A DNA stretch of 64,000 nt from Deltaproteobacteria bacterium (GCA_030272815.1 JAJSZT010000006.1:1-64000); one strand, 5' to 3'; counted from the stretch's first letter, positions 17,670 through 25,630 are shown. Notes: generated by a model from the letters alone, not told the origin. Numbers and translations are program-made.

Positions 17670-18155
17670 TCAATCTGAAAGGGTAAAGGTAACGGTCCTT
17701 GTGTCGGTGGAAAGCACACCCGCCTGTACAGTGGCGCTCAGCTTGTAAGTTATTGTCGGGCTGCTGTCAGCCACATGGCTTATGCCTGTCACAACGTTGG
17801 ACGCTGAGGTGGTAAGGGTCACGTAACCCTGGCTTGTGCCGCTGCCCGACGGGGCAGCAACATCTACCTCGAGCGTAACATATGCCGGCATGGCCGTGTC
17901 AATGCTCGCCGTAATCCTTTTATTGGCGCCGTTAGTGGTTATGGCGCATGTGGATGAACTGTCTGTGACCTCCTGGGGCTGTTCACCTGCAACTGCTGAG
18001 GCAATGGTCAAATTAGGAGACCCTGTTACTTCAATCTCATTTATGGCCTGAAAATCAAAGGTCATGACATGGGTGCTGACGTCCGCTCCCAGGGCCACCC
18101 CGTTTAATGCAAGGGCAAGCGCTGCTGCCAGCAAAAGGAATTTCAGTCTCTTCAT
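17670..18155 (-). CDS. Secreted fibre-subunit-like protein 2
   Basis: A 161-residue protein. Signal peptide MKRLKFLLLAAALALALNG with A-L-G-A cleavage. The mature chain is a low-lysine beta protein with few aromatics and a long run of Thr/Ser/Ala/Val. It shares with the 166-residue neighbour the blocks AINEIEV, ITASIDTAMPAYVTLEVDV, A-P-S-G-S-G-T, A-S-N-V-V-T-G-I-S and a final T-R-T-V-T-F-T-L-S-D. The two are clear paralogues. Unlike its neighbour it has a Cys (S-T-C-A-I-T). It is translated from the second gene of the operon, after a hairpin that may reduce its transcription. Confidence 0.65.
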   Translation of the reverse strand: MKRLKFLLLAAALALALNGVALGADVSTHVMTFDFQAINEIEVTGSPNLTIASAVAGEQPQEVTDSSSTCAITTNGANKRITASIDTAMPAYVTLEVDVAAPSGSGTSQGYVTLTTSASNVVTGISHVADSSPTITYKLSATVQAGVLSTDTRTVTFTLSD

Positions 18156-18285
18156 CTGTTTTCCTTTTCCTCTTTTTTGGGTAAGGGTAAATATTTAATT
18201 CTAACTGATTGTGGCACTAAATCAAGTATTTTTTTCAGGCACTTACCCTTTCGTGAGCACAGAGGAGAAAACCAGAGATGTCTAA

Positions 18286-18316
18286 AAAGCGGGCCTGTAA
18301 AAGACCCGCCTTTTTT
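18286..18316 (-). terminator. Hairpin with T-run between the two subunit genes
   Basis: On the minus strand a stem GGCGGGTC / GGCCCGC with a short loop is followed by TTTTT. It stands about 20 bp after the stop of the first subunit gene. Read as a partial terminator it would make the first subunit much more abundant than the downstream assembly genes, as in many pilus operons. Confidence 0.7.
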
Positions 18317-18333
18317 CTGAATCTTAACCCCAA

Positions 18334-18834
18334 TTAAAAGTCTGCAATGGTAAGGGTGACTGTCTTGCTGTCTGAAACCTCACCGGCGGCGATAGTGGCG
18401 TCGAGTGTATATCCAATAGAAATATCGACTTCATTCACAGCGCTTATGGCTGTTACAACATCTTGTGCCGACGTACTGAGGGTTTTTGCACCTCCACCTG
18501 TTCCTGTCGAAGGGGCCGTGACATCGATCTGAAGCGTAAGGCCTGAAGGCATGTCGCTGTCAATTGACGCGGTGATCTTTTTGGTGGCAGGGCTTATGAC
18601 ATTCGTTGTTATGTCGTATGTGCTCGAATCACTAGCCTGATCAGGCGGTGATCCAGCGGTTGCTGAGTTTACTGTGAGCGTTACAGAGTTATCATCGATA
18701 TTGATCTCGTTGATCGCCGTAACCGCATAGTTTACGGTTTGGGTATCGCTGTCACCTGCCATTACCGGCCCTACGATAAAAACCATACTCAGGGCTACTA
18801 GGATTGCCATAATTGTTGATAGTCTTTTTCTCAT
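18334..18834 (-). CDS. Secreted fibre-subunit-like protein 1 (probable major subunit)
   Basis: A 166-residue protein with a strong ribosome site (GAAGGAGAATC) and signal peptide (M-R-K-R-L-S-T-I-M-A-I-L-V-A-L, cleavage near V-M-A-G). The mature chain is acidic, beta-rich and without Cys. It parallels subunit 2: AVTAINEINI, KKITASIDSDMPSGLTLQID, an A-P-S-T-G-T-G-G-G linker, DVVTAISAV and the final strand SKTVTLTIADF. Such a repeated alternating hydrophobic last strand is what donor-strand systems use. It is the first gene after a sigma-54 promoter and is followed by a hairpin. No match to a named pilin family was recognised. Confidence 0.68.
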   Translation of the reverse strand: MRKRLSTIMAILVALSMVFIVGPVMAGDSDTQTVNYAVTAINEINIDDNSVTLTVNSATAGSPPDQASDSSTYDITTNVISPATKKITASIDSDMPSGLTLQIDVTAPSTGTGGGAKTLSTSAQDVVTAISAVNEVDISIGYTLDATIAAGEVSDSKTVTLTIADF

Positions 18835-18997
18835 TTTGATTCTCCTTCATGTTCATGTTAAAAAATGGGTTAAAAATTTTTTGAATTCCGTCTGTTGTTT
18901 GTGTTTAGGTTGCCCTTTTCCCCAGTATCACCTCTTTAATTTTAAATTTGTTTAAATGCTGAGATTTCTGTTTTCTTGACCTTTGCCCTCATGATAA

Positions 18998-19013
18998 AGC
19001 AATAGGCGTGCCA
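18998..19013 (-). promoter_or_regulatory. Sigma-54 (-24/-12) promoter for the fibre operon
   Basis: Read on the minus strand the site is TGGCAC-GCCTA-TTGCT, a full match to the TGGCACN5TTGCW consensus with correct spacing. It lies about 165 bp upstream of the first subunit gene, in its orientation. The remaining gap (18835-19348) has no gene. Confidence 0.85.
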
Positions 19014-19057
19014 CAGCCGGATGTAGATAAATTTAGCTGTATTATCCAGGTGTTACA

Positions 19058-19071
19058 TGCCGGCTCCGGCA
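19058..19071. promoter_or_regulatory. Inverted repeat upstream of the sigma-54 promoter (candidate activator site)
   Basis: TGCCGG-CT-CCGGCA is a perfect 6-bp inverted repeat about 45 bp upstream of the -24 element. It is a candidate binding site for the Fis-type DNA-binding domains encoded next door. This is inference; the site is closer than many enhancer sites. Confidence 0.3.
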
Positions 19072-19348
19072 CTTGCCACGGAAACGGCCAATTCCTTTAT
19101 TAAATTACGGTTGTTTGTGTTCAAAATACGGCACCAGCGCGGGTTGTTTTTATGGAGTTATTTTGGATAACTTCTTGATATTATAATGATAAGAGATGAA
19201 ATGCAAGGGTGTTCAATAACCGACATGGGCTGAGGAATTGATGATTGGCAGAGCTAAGCGTAGATACCGCGGGATGAATGAATGGATGTTTGAATAATCT
19301 GCGGAAATCTGCGAAATCTGTGGATAAGGAATTTATCTTGCGATTCAT

Positions 19349-19573
19349 TCAGAGGAGGGAGGACATAGCAGGCCTTCTGATATTGTGTTTCTTGATCTTG
19401 CTGTAGAGAGTTCCGCGGGCAATTTTGAGTCTCCTTGCCGCTTTCTTCAGATTCCAGTCTGTTTCCTGAAGAACCTCTTGAATCAAGGTCGCCTCTGCAT
19501 TGGCAAGAGAATGGTCTTTCAGCTCAAGGGTGATCTCTTCTTTTGTTGCCTTTGTTCCAGAGTGATCGGACAT
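19349..19573 (-). CDS. Stand-alone Fis-type DNA-binding protein
   Basis: A 74-residue protein starting at the ATG at 19573, preceded by GAAAGGAGCACTTATT. Residues 21-68 are a Fis-family helix-turn-helix: A-E-A-T-L-I-Q-E-V-L-Q-E-T-D-W-N-L-K followed by IARGTLYSKIKKHNI. The same segment of the adjacent NtrC-type activator is nearly identical (A-E-A-T-M-I-H-K-V-L-E-E-T-N-W-N-L-K, VARGTLYSKMKKYGI), so this gene arose by duplication of that C-terminal domain. It has no receiver or ATPase domain. It could bind the same sites and modulate or compete with the activator. It is separated from the activator gene by 209 bp. Confidence 0.8.
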   Translation of the reverse strand: MSDHSGTKATKEEITLELKDHSLANAEATLIQEVLQETDWNLKKAARRLKIARGTLYSKIKKHNIRRPAMSSLL

Positions 19574-19782
19574 AATAAGTGCTCCTTTCAGCCAATAGAT
19601 TAAGGGAAATACCACCCACCTTATCGATCTGTGGTTCAGAATACAGGGTACTGCCGTAGAATGCCTCTTGTCTTGCTTAGTAAATTTTAATAAAAGCAAT
19701 TTATGTGCCAAATTTGTTTGTGTGGTTTGTGGATGCATTTGCGTTTTTGATGAGGAGGCGATGCCGTTGGGAGAGGAACGGG

Positions 19783-21150
19783 TTATTGGGGCTTTTCTAT
19801 CCCGTATTTCTTCATCTTGCTGTAAAGAGTGCCACGTGCAACATCCAGGTCCTTAGCTGCCTGCTTCAGATTCCAGTTTGTTTCCTCCAGTACCTTATGT
19901 ATCATAGTTGCTTCCGCAACAGGGAGTGATCTGGAAGAGAGTACGAGAGTAAAGCCCTTTTTTTGAGTGGTTTTCCTCAATTCTTCAGGCAGGTTGGCCG
20001 GTATAAGTTCTCTTCCTTTGCAAAAAATTACGGCATTCTCAATAATATTTGTCAGCTCTCTGACATTACCTGGCCAATCATATCGATATAATATGTTTGT
20101 AACTGCCCTGGAAATACCAAGGATATTCTTCTTTGTTTCAGTGCAATATTTCCTCAGAAAGTAATTGGCCAAGAGGAGGATATCAGATTTTCTTTCCCGA
20201 AGCGGTGGCATATGAATTGGAACCACATTGATCCGGTAAAACAGGTCTTCCCGAAAAAGCTTCTCTTTAACCGCATCGGAAAGGTCTTTATTGGTGGCAC
20301 AAATAACGCGGGTATCAACTTTCAGTGTTATGGTGCCACCCACGCGCTGAAAGGTCTTTGATTCAAGGACACGCAAAAGTGAGATCTGTGTCGGTAGGGG
20401 GATATCACCGATCTCATCCAAGAAAATTGTCCCTCTATCGGCAAGCTCAAAATGTCCTCTTTTTTGTGCCGTAGCACCGGTAAAGGCGCCCTTTTCATGA
20501 CCAAACAGTTCGCTGTTGATCAGTGTCTCGGTGAGGGCAGCACAGTTCACCTTGATTAAGGGCGCATTTCTCCTGGGGCTTCTAAAATGGATTGCATCAT
20601 CAATCAGTTCTTTGCCTGTTCCGCTTTCTCCAGTGATCAAGACTGTTGCGTTTGTGTCAGCAACATCCATGATCTTCTGGAAGATCTCGAACATTTTCGG
20701 GTCCTGTCCGATGATATTCTCAAAGCGATACCCTTTTCTGCGCTCCTTTCCGGAAAAAATGTTTTTCTCTAAAATTCTTTTTTGGCCGGTGATTTTTTCT
20801 ATCACCATCCTGATCACATCAAAGTCAAAAGGTTTGAGGATATAGTCATAGGCCCCTGCCTTCATGACCTTCACTGCATCCTCTATGGAACCGTAGGCCG
20901 TGAGTATCACTACGAAAATGTCGGTATAGCGTATTCTGATTTCCTCTAACAGCGCCAGGCCACCCATTTTCGGCATTTTCATATCGGTGATCACAATATC
21001 CGCATGGAAGGTTTTTAGCTTTTTTAATGCTTCCTTGCCGTCAGAGGCGGTTTCGAGCAGAACGCTTTCATCCTGCCCCATGACCCTACGAAAAAGGCGC
21101 CGGATTGGCCCTTCATCATCGACAAAAAGCAATTTGGTTGTTGAACTCAT
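19783..21150 (-). CDS. Sigma-54-dependent response regulator (NtrC family)
   Basis: A 455-residue protein with three domains. The receiver (1-120) has the acidic pair D-D-E, the phospho-acceptor Asp in IVITDMKMPKMGG and Lys in Y-I-L-K-P-F-D. The AAA+ domain (about 145-380) has Walker A GESGTGKE, the sigma-54-contacting GAFTGA loop in HEKGAFTGAT, Walker B GTIFLDEIGDI and an arginine finger region. The C-terminal Fis domain ends the protein. All key residues are present, so it should activate sigma-54 transcription when phosphorylated. Its start overlaps by ATGA the stop of a histidine-kinase remnant. The most likely target is the sigma-54 promoter at 18998. Confidence 0.93.
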   Translation of the reverse strand: MSSTTKLLFVDDEGPIRRLFRRVMGQDESVLLETASDGKEALKKLKTFHADIVITDMKMPKMGGLALLEEIRIRYTDIFVVILTAYGSIEDAVKVMKAGAYDYILKPFDFDVIRMVIEKITGQKRILEKNIFSGKERRKGYRFENIIGQDPKMFEIFQKIMDVADTNATVLITGESGTGKELIDDAIHFRSPRRNAPLIKVNCAALTETLINSELFGHEKGAFTGATAQKRGHFELADRGTIFLDEIGDIPLPTQISLLRVLESKTFQRVGGTITLKVDTRVICATNKDLSDAVKEKLFREDLFYRINVVPIHMPPLRERKSDILLLANYFLRKYCTETKKNILGISRAVTNILYRYDWPGNVRELTNIIENAVIFCKGRELIPANLPEELRKTTQKKGFTLVLSSRSLPVAEATMIHKVLEETNWNLKQAAKDLDVARGTLYSKMKKYGIEKPQ

Positions 21151-21296
21151 TGCTCAAGATCCTCCTGGTCCAGTACCTCCCTGACCTTGCACGCCAGACC
21201 TCTGGCTCTGCATCCCCTTTCACCTTTGGCCAAATATATCTTGAAGGTAGAACCCTGTCCAGGTTCGCTGTAAACCCAGACAAAGCCATATGCCGT
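21147..21296 (-). pseudogene. C-terminal remnant of a sensor histidine kinase
   Basis: A 49-codon frame after an in-frame stop encodes T-A-Y-G-F-V-W-V-Y-S-E-P-G-Q-G-S-T-F-K-I-Y-L. This is the usual end of a HATPase_c domain (T-x-Y-G ... V-x-S-E-P-G-x-G-T-x-F-x-I-Y-L). The stretch normally found between Y-G and the V-Y-S-E block is partly missing, and everything upstream is absent; the sugar pyrophosphorylase gene ends only 38 bp away. The stop overlaps the regulator's start codon (ATGA), the arrangement of a former kinase-regulator operon. Confidence 0.8.
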
Positions 21297-21333
21297 TTAA
21301 AGAGCCTTGTACGAAGGTCGCATGAGAAATCTA

Positions 21334-22740
21334 TCAACTAATATTAATGTCTCCTTCTATAACTGTACCTTCCTTTATAACTGCCTGAGACCCGCCCCTG
21401 TTATTTATTATAACGCTTCCTTTAATTCTTACATTTGCTTCAAAAAAAACATCCCCTATTATGGTCAAAGATTCACAATCAACTAAAGAAGGAATGCCAC
21501 TTGCAAACCTTTTATTAAACATATCTATTTTACTGTAATATTTCGGATCAAGATCAATTATTATATTAAAATTTCTACCATCCTGTTTTTTTGCCGGGTT
21601 AACAATAAAATTTTTATCGTCCGAAAATAAAAAGCAGTCAGAACGAACAGCCATAAGATCATTACATGTTTTAACAGGAAAAAAACGAGACCTGAGAACT
21701 TTAATTGCTGTTGCACCTTCAATAATTGAGATAGCTGACCCCATTGCGGTTTCTATCTGATAAACAGGCGGGCTTAATTCATCTCTTGGATCCAAATTCT
21801 TTGGATTTATGATCATAGGAAGTTTAACTGTTTCATGTTTATCAAACAAATTTTTCAAAAACCTTAAGTCTACCCAAATATTATTTGTATTGAAGTATCT
21901 ATACTTACTTATATCTCTACACTTTTTACGCTCCATTTGCGGACACTGAGCTGCCTCACGTAAAATTAAATGGCCATTCTTATATCTGGCCATATGTCCT
22001 CCTTTGAAATCAATGGGTATCCTTTCCGAGATCTCCATCATAAAAGGAAAGCCTTTCTCGGAAAAAAATCCAAGGAGCGACTTATCTATAGTAGCGCCCA
22101 AATTATCAGAATTTGCAATAAAAGCGTATATTATCCCTTCATCAAGCAGTTGCTGAAGGATTCCTGATGTTAACAAGGCTGTATATACATCTCCATGACC
22201 CGGTGGATTCCACTCAAGTCGCCGGTTACTGGGCCAGTCAGCAGGAGCAAGGTCATACCGTAAGATTTTGGGAAACCTGTGCTGAAGGAATAACTTTGGC
22301 GCTATGGACGGCCTGATTTTTGATAGCGCAGAAATCGTATCCTGATGAGTACTGAAGCTGTTCATAAGACACAGCTTAACATTTAACTTTTCTGCCTTTT
22401 CTAAAATTATTTCAAGGAATGTCTTGTCATCTTTTGCCCGTATTAAAGACTTTGCTTTTGTCATGCCCATAGTTGTGCCCAAACCGCCGTTTAAAATTAT
22501 CATAACGACATGTTTTAATGCTTTTTCACCGGCATCTGCATATTCAGATATATCCATTGCATCTTCAATCTCATCTGGATTAACTGGCCTTATATCTCTA
22601 TCATAAATAAATCCTTTTTCACCTGCAGCAATCTTTTCATAATAATATGCAAATGTATCAATAACTATGGGCTGAATGCCCTCTTTTTTCATTTTTGATA
22701 TAAATGACTGCAAATATTTTGGTCCGCCCGAATTTTTCAA
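21334..22740 (-). CDS. UDP-sugar pyrophosphorylase (UGPase, eukaryotic-type UDPGP family)
   Basis: A 468-residue protein that should make UDP-glucose or a related UDP-sugar from UTP and sugar-1-phosphate. The nucleotide-binding loop NGGLGTTMGMTKAKSL (near residue 93) is the UDPGP-family form of the G-G-x-G-T/S-x-M-G-x-x-x-P-K signature. Further marks are WNPPGHGDVYTALLTSG, the sugar-phosphate region Y-A-F-I-A-N-S-D-N-L-G-A-T and a C-terminal left-handed beta-helix segment (I-T-I-I-G-D-V-F-F ... V-I-N-N-R-G-G). This is the long family distinct from bacterial GalU. It has its own upstream context; the kinase remnant follows it. Confidence 0.85.
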   Translation of the reverse strand: MKNSGGPKYLQSFISKMKKEGIQPIVIDTFAYYYEKIAAGEKGFIYDRDIRPVNPDEIEDAMDISEYADAGEKALKHVVMIILNGGLGTTMGMTKAKSLIRAKDDKTFLEIILEKAEKLNVKLCLMNSFSTHQDTISALSKIRPSIAPKLFLQHRFPKILRYDLAPADWPSNRRLEWNPPGHGDVYTALLTSGILQQLLDEGIIYAFIANSDNLGATIDKSLLGFFSEKGFPFMMEISERIPIDFKGGHMARYKNGHLILREAAQCPQMERKKCRDISKYRYFNTNNIWVDLRFLKNLFDKHETVKLPMIINPKNLDPRDELSPPVYQIETAMGSAISIIEGATAIKVLRSRFFPVKTCNDLMAVRSDCFLFSDDKNFIVNPAKKQDGRNFNIIIDLDPKYYSKIDMFNKRFASGIPSLVDCESLTIIGDVFFEANVRIKGSVIINNRGGSQAVIKEGTVIEGDINIS

Positions 22741-22777
22741 ATAAATACCCTCTCACGGTTCACAGTTTTCTTAACAT

Positions 22778-23839
22778 CTAAATCGGCTCAATCCATCCAA
22801 AGGGATCTTCCGCCCTGCCATATTGTATGTCTGTGATGGCATTGTAAAACTTGTTTGCCATTGTACCAACTTTACCGTCGTTTATGGTTAAAACCTTTTC
22901 GCTGTATCTTATTTCGCCGACAGGTGAAATAACGGCAGCAGTACCTGATCCAAAGATCTCTTGAAGCTTGCCTGATTCGTGCGCATCATTTAATTCGTCT
23001 ATACTGATTTTCCTCTCTTCAACTTTCAAATTCCACATTTTTGCAAGGGAGATTACAGAATCTCTGGTAATACCTGGAAGTATGCTTCCTGTTAACATTG
23101 GAGTAATAATCTCGTCATCTATGACAAAAAATATGTTCATAGATCCAACTTCTTCCACATATTTATGTTCAACTCCGTCAAGCCATAAAACCTGTGTATA
23201 ACCTTTTTTATGGGCTTCTTCGCCGGCATAAAGACTTGCTGCATAGTTTCCGGCTGTTTTGACATTTCCAACGCCGCCGCGTACTGCCCTAACATGGTTT
23301 TTTGTTACCCAGATTTTAATTGGATTAAAGCCTTCTTTATAATATGCACCAACTGGTGAAAGAATAATAAACAAACGATAGGTATGAGAAGCACGTACCC
23401 CCAGAAACGGGTCCATGGCAATAATTGCCGGTCGTATGTAAAGGGAAGTTTCCGGAGCACTCGGGACCCAGTCTTTTTCAATATTCAGCAACTGTTTCAA
23501 AGCGTGAAAGAGAAAGTCCTCATCAATCTCAGGGATGCATAGAGCTCTTGCAGATTTATTCAGCCTCGTAAAATTATCTGTCGGTCGAAAAAGCTGAATA
23601 ATGCCTGACTCCGTCCTGAAAGATTTGAGCCCCTCAAAAATGGACTGACCATAATGAAGAACCATTGTCGCCGGATCCATTGTGATGGATGAGTATGGCT
23701 CTATGCGCGGATTATGCCACCCATCTTCTGGATTGTAATCCATATTAAACATATGGTCTGTAAATATCGACCCAAAACCAAGGCTGGAATCATCTGGCCG
23801 CTGCTTTAATTTATCGCATTTTTTAACAGTTATTTGCAC
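22778..23839 (-). CDS. ilvE: Branched-chain amino acid aminotransferase (class IV PLP enzyme)
   Basis: A 353-residue protein. The GTG at 23839 is chosen because GAGGAGG lies 5 bp upstream. The frame stays open to 23884, but those extra codons come from the end of a MITE. Landmarks are MVLHYGQSIFEGLKSFR, LYIRPAIIAMDPFLGV, the PLP-lysine region GGVGNVKTAGNYAASL, and the later LTGSILPGITRDSV and EIFGSGTAAVISPVG. It is the BCAT form of about 350 residues and transaminates Leu, Ile and Val. It stands alone on the minus strand, 37 bp upstream of the sugar pyrophosphorylase gene. Confidence 0.93.
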   Translation of the reverse strand: MQITVKKCDKLKQRPDDSSLGFGSIFTDHMFNMDYNPEDGWHNPRIEPYSSITMDPATMVLHYGQSIFEGLKSFRTESGIIQLFRPTDNFTRLNKSARALCIPEIDEDFLFHALKQLLNIEKDWVPSAPETSLYIRPAIIAMDPFLGVRASHTYRLFIILSPVGAYYKEGFNPIKIWVTKNHVRAVRGGVGNVKTAGNYAASLYAGEEAHKKGYTQVLWLDGVEHKYVEEVGSMNIFFVIDDEIITPMLTGSILPGITRDSVISLAKMWNLKVEERKISIDELNDAHESGKLQEIFGSGTAAVISPVGEIRYSEKVLTINDGKVGTMANKFYNAITDIQYGRAEDPFGWIEPI

Positions 23840-23872
23840 TAAAGCCTCCTCAGACAAACTTTCCTTAACTAA

Positions 23873-24051
23873 GGGCTCGGTCAAAAATAACTTGGTAGAA
23901 TTTGCGCTCGAATTTGCCGTAGATTTAATCGATCTGATTGAGCAAAACCGCAGGAATAGCGAGCTATTTCGAGGACTTTTGCGATTGAAGATCGGTTAAA
24001 GATATGGTGAAGTCGGGATGCAAAAATGCCAAGTTATTTTTTACCGAGCCC
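23873..24051. mobile_element. 179-bp MITE, copy 1
   Basis: The terminal inverted repeats are 23 bp with one mismatch (outer bases GGGCTCGGTMAAAAATAACT). The element is flanked on both sides by TAA, read as a 3-bp target duplication. Inside there is no coding capacity. A copy of the same length is at 43014-43192. It inserted immediately upstream of ilvE. Confidence 0.85.
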
Positions 24052-24110
24052 TAATAGTCGGAGAGTTTTTAACCCGCATCATTAAGCGAAATGGATGATC
24101 AAATTTCGTC

Positions 24111-24548
24111 CTATAAATTCCATAACATAAGACCGGTTTTATTATCATAAGCTCTTTCAAATGGCTTTCCTTTTAATTCCTGAAGACTGATTTCGCCCGC
24201 AAAAATAAATGTTTCTGAAAAAAGATGCCCTCCAATGATTTTACCTTTCTCATCACTTAAAACAATGTGCGCATGTACAAATGGACTACCATTTTTTATT
24301 GAGACGTTACCGATACATGCTGTGATTTCAAGAGGAGCTTCTTCGTTGAAAGTTACATAAACCTGTTGTTTTTGGTCATAACATCCTAATGTAACAGATG
24401 AAACAGAACCAAGAACTGAAAAAACGGCCGTCTGGATTGAGGCTTCTTTACAGAAATCCTCAACAGAGGCTATCAAATCCTTATCAAAAGGAAGTTTTCC
24501 TAAAAAAAAACGCCCGAGTTTAAATTCAGATATAGATATATTCTTCAT
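24111..24548 (-). CDS. PPC/DUF296-domain protein
   Basis: A 145-residue protein made of one PPC (DUF296) domain. It shows the conserved F-C-K-E-A-S-I-Q-T-A-V-F-S-V-L-G-S-V opening, L-G-C-Y-D, the E-x-x-x-C-I-G-N-V-S strand and the metal-site-like histidines in PFVHAHIVLSDEKGKIIGGH. Bacterial PPC proteins form trimers; a DNA-binding role is established only for plant AT-hook versions, and no AT-hook is present here. The function in this organism is unknown. It is monocistronic. Confidence 0.85.
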   Translation of the reverse strand: MKNISISEFKLGRFFLGKLPFDKDLIASVEDFCKEASIQTAVFSVLGSVSSVTLGCYDQKQQVYVTFNEEAPLEITACIGNVSIKNGSPFVHAHIVLSDEKGKIIGGHLFSETFIFAGEISLQELKGKPFERAYDNKTGLMLWNL

Positions 24549-24772
24549 ATAAATAAAAGGTTAAATCTAATTTATGATTCGATGTTTTTATTTTAACTTT
24601 TGATATATAAGAATATTTCCGCTTTAAATCAAGGAATAAAATTTCCAAATGCGTTTGCCCTGTATTACAAAATCTGATCTATTGACATCATTTTTTTATT
24701 CAGATAGGAAAGGCCAAGCTTTTTTATACAACGTTAGGCGGTGAGTAAATCCTGTGAAAGGAAAAATAACAT

Positions 24773-25564
24773 ATGAATATATCAAATAATATGCCCGATA
24801 CAGCCGGTATTGAACCTGTTAGATTTGGCCTTGACGACAAATTTAAGTTCGAATGCCATAAGGGTGTAAAATGTTTTACTAAATGTTGCAGGGGTATTAA
24901 CATTAATCTTACCCCTTATGATATTATCAGGCTAAAAAATCGTTTACAGCTTTCATCAGAAGAATTTTTAGCAATCTACACTGAACCACAGCTTTTAGAG
25001 AAGACAGATCTGCCTGTTGTAACTTTAAAGTTGATGGACGATGAGGAAAAATCATGCCCTTTTGTAAGAGATGATGGATGCATAATCTATGAAGACCGGC
25101 CCACTACCTGTCGTTATTACCCTTTAGGCGTTGCTTCGTTGAGCCATAAAGAGGGAGCCGATGATAAAGATTTCTATTTTTTTGTTCATGAACCTCACTG
25201 CCTTGGCTTTGAAGAAGAAAAAATATGGACAGTACGCGAATGGCGTAAAAATCAGGGTGTTGACATCCATGATGAGATTAATGCCGGCTGGACAGATCTG
25301 CTTGTTAGAAAGAGATCCTTCCCAAAAAATGTAATGCTCACCGAACAAAGCAAGAAAATGTTTTTCTTAGTAAGTTACAATATTGACAAGTTCAAAGAAT
25401 TTGTTTTTGAAAGTTCATTTTTAGAGCGCTATGATATAAAAAAAGAAACTATTGAAAAAATAAAGAAAGATGAAGTCGCTCTATTAGAATTTGGAATCAA
25501 GTGGCTTAAGTGGCTCATGTTTAAAGACGGCGATTTCAGCATAAAAGAGAAGAAATCTGATTGA
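24773..25564 (+). CDS. YkgJ-family cysteine-cluster protein
   Basis: A 263-residue protein. The N-terminal domain carries the YkgJ Zn/Fe-chelating cluster: FECHKGVKCFTKCCRG, then C-P-F-V near residue 92, and D-D-G-C-I-I-Y-E-D-R-P-T-T-C-R-Y-Y-P, which together supply eight cysteines. The C-terminal half is helical, charged and Lys-rich. Family members are common in anaerobes and thought to bind iron-sulfur or zinc; the exact role is unknown. A ribosome site (GTGAAAGGAAAAATAAC) precedes the ATG. It faces dapA across a hairpin. Confidence 0.88.
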   Translation: MNISNNMPDTAGIEPVRFGLDDKFKFECHKGVKCFTKCCRGININLTPYDIIRLKNRLQLSSEEFLAIYTEPQLLEKTDLPVVTLKLMDDEEKSCPFVRDDGCIIYEDRPTTCRYYPLGVASLSHKEGADDKDFYFFVHEPHCLGFEEEKIWTVREWRKNQGVDIHDEINAGWTDLLVRKRSFPKNVMLTEQSKKMFFLVSYNIDKFKEFVFESSFLERYDIKKETIEKIKKDEVALLEFGIKWLKWLMFKDGDFSIKEKKSD

Positions 25565-25588
25565 TATTCGTTTAGTGATCAAGTGGGA

Positions 25589-25620
25589 AAATGGTCGAGT
25601 GGTTGACTGCTCGACCATTT
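25589..25620. terminator. Hairpin between the convergent ykgJ-type and dapA genes
   Basis: AAATGGTCGAG and CTCGACCATTT form a perfect 11-bp stem around a 10-nt loop. It lies between two convergent genes and ends in short A/T tracts on both sides, so it could terminate transcription from either direction. Confidence 0.65.
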
Positions 25621-25630
25621 GACAAGGTTT

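Noticed and set aside
21116-21337. A separate 73-residue protein on the minus strand
   Set aside because: It is in a different frame from the clear histidine-kinase end (S-E-P-G-Q-G-S-T-F), which explains the sequence better.
23840-23884. Longer N-terminus for the branched-chain aminotransferase from a TTG
   Set aside because: Those codons run into the terminal repeat of a MITE, while a GTG at 23839 has GAGGAGG 5 bp upstream.
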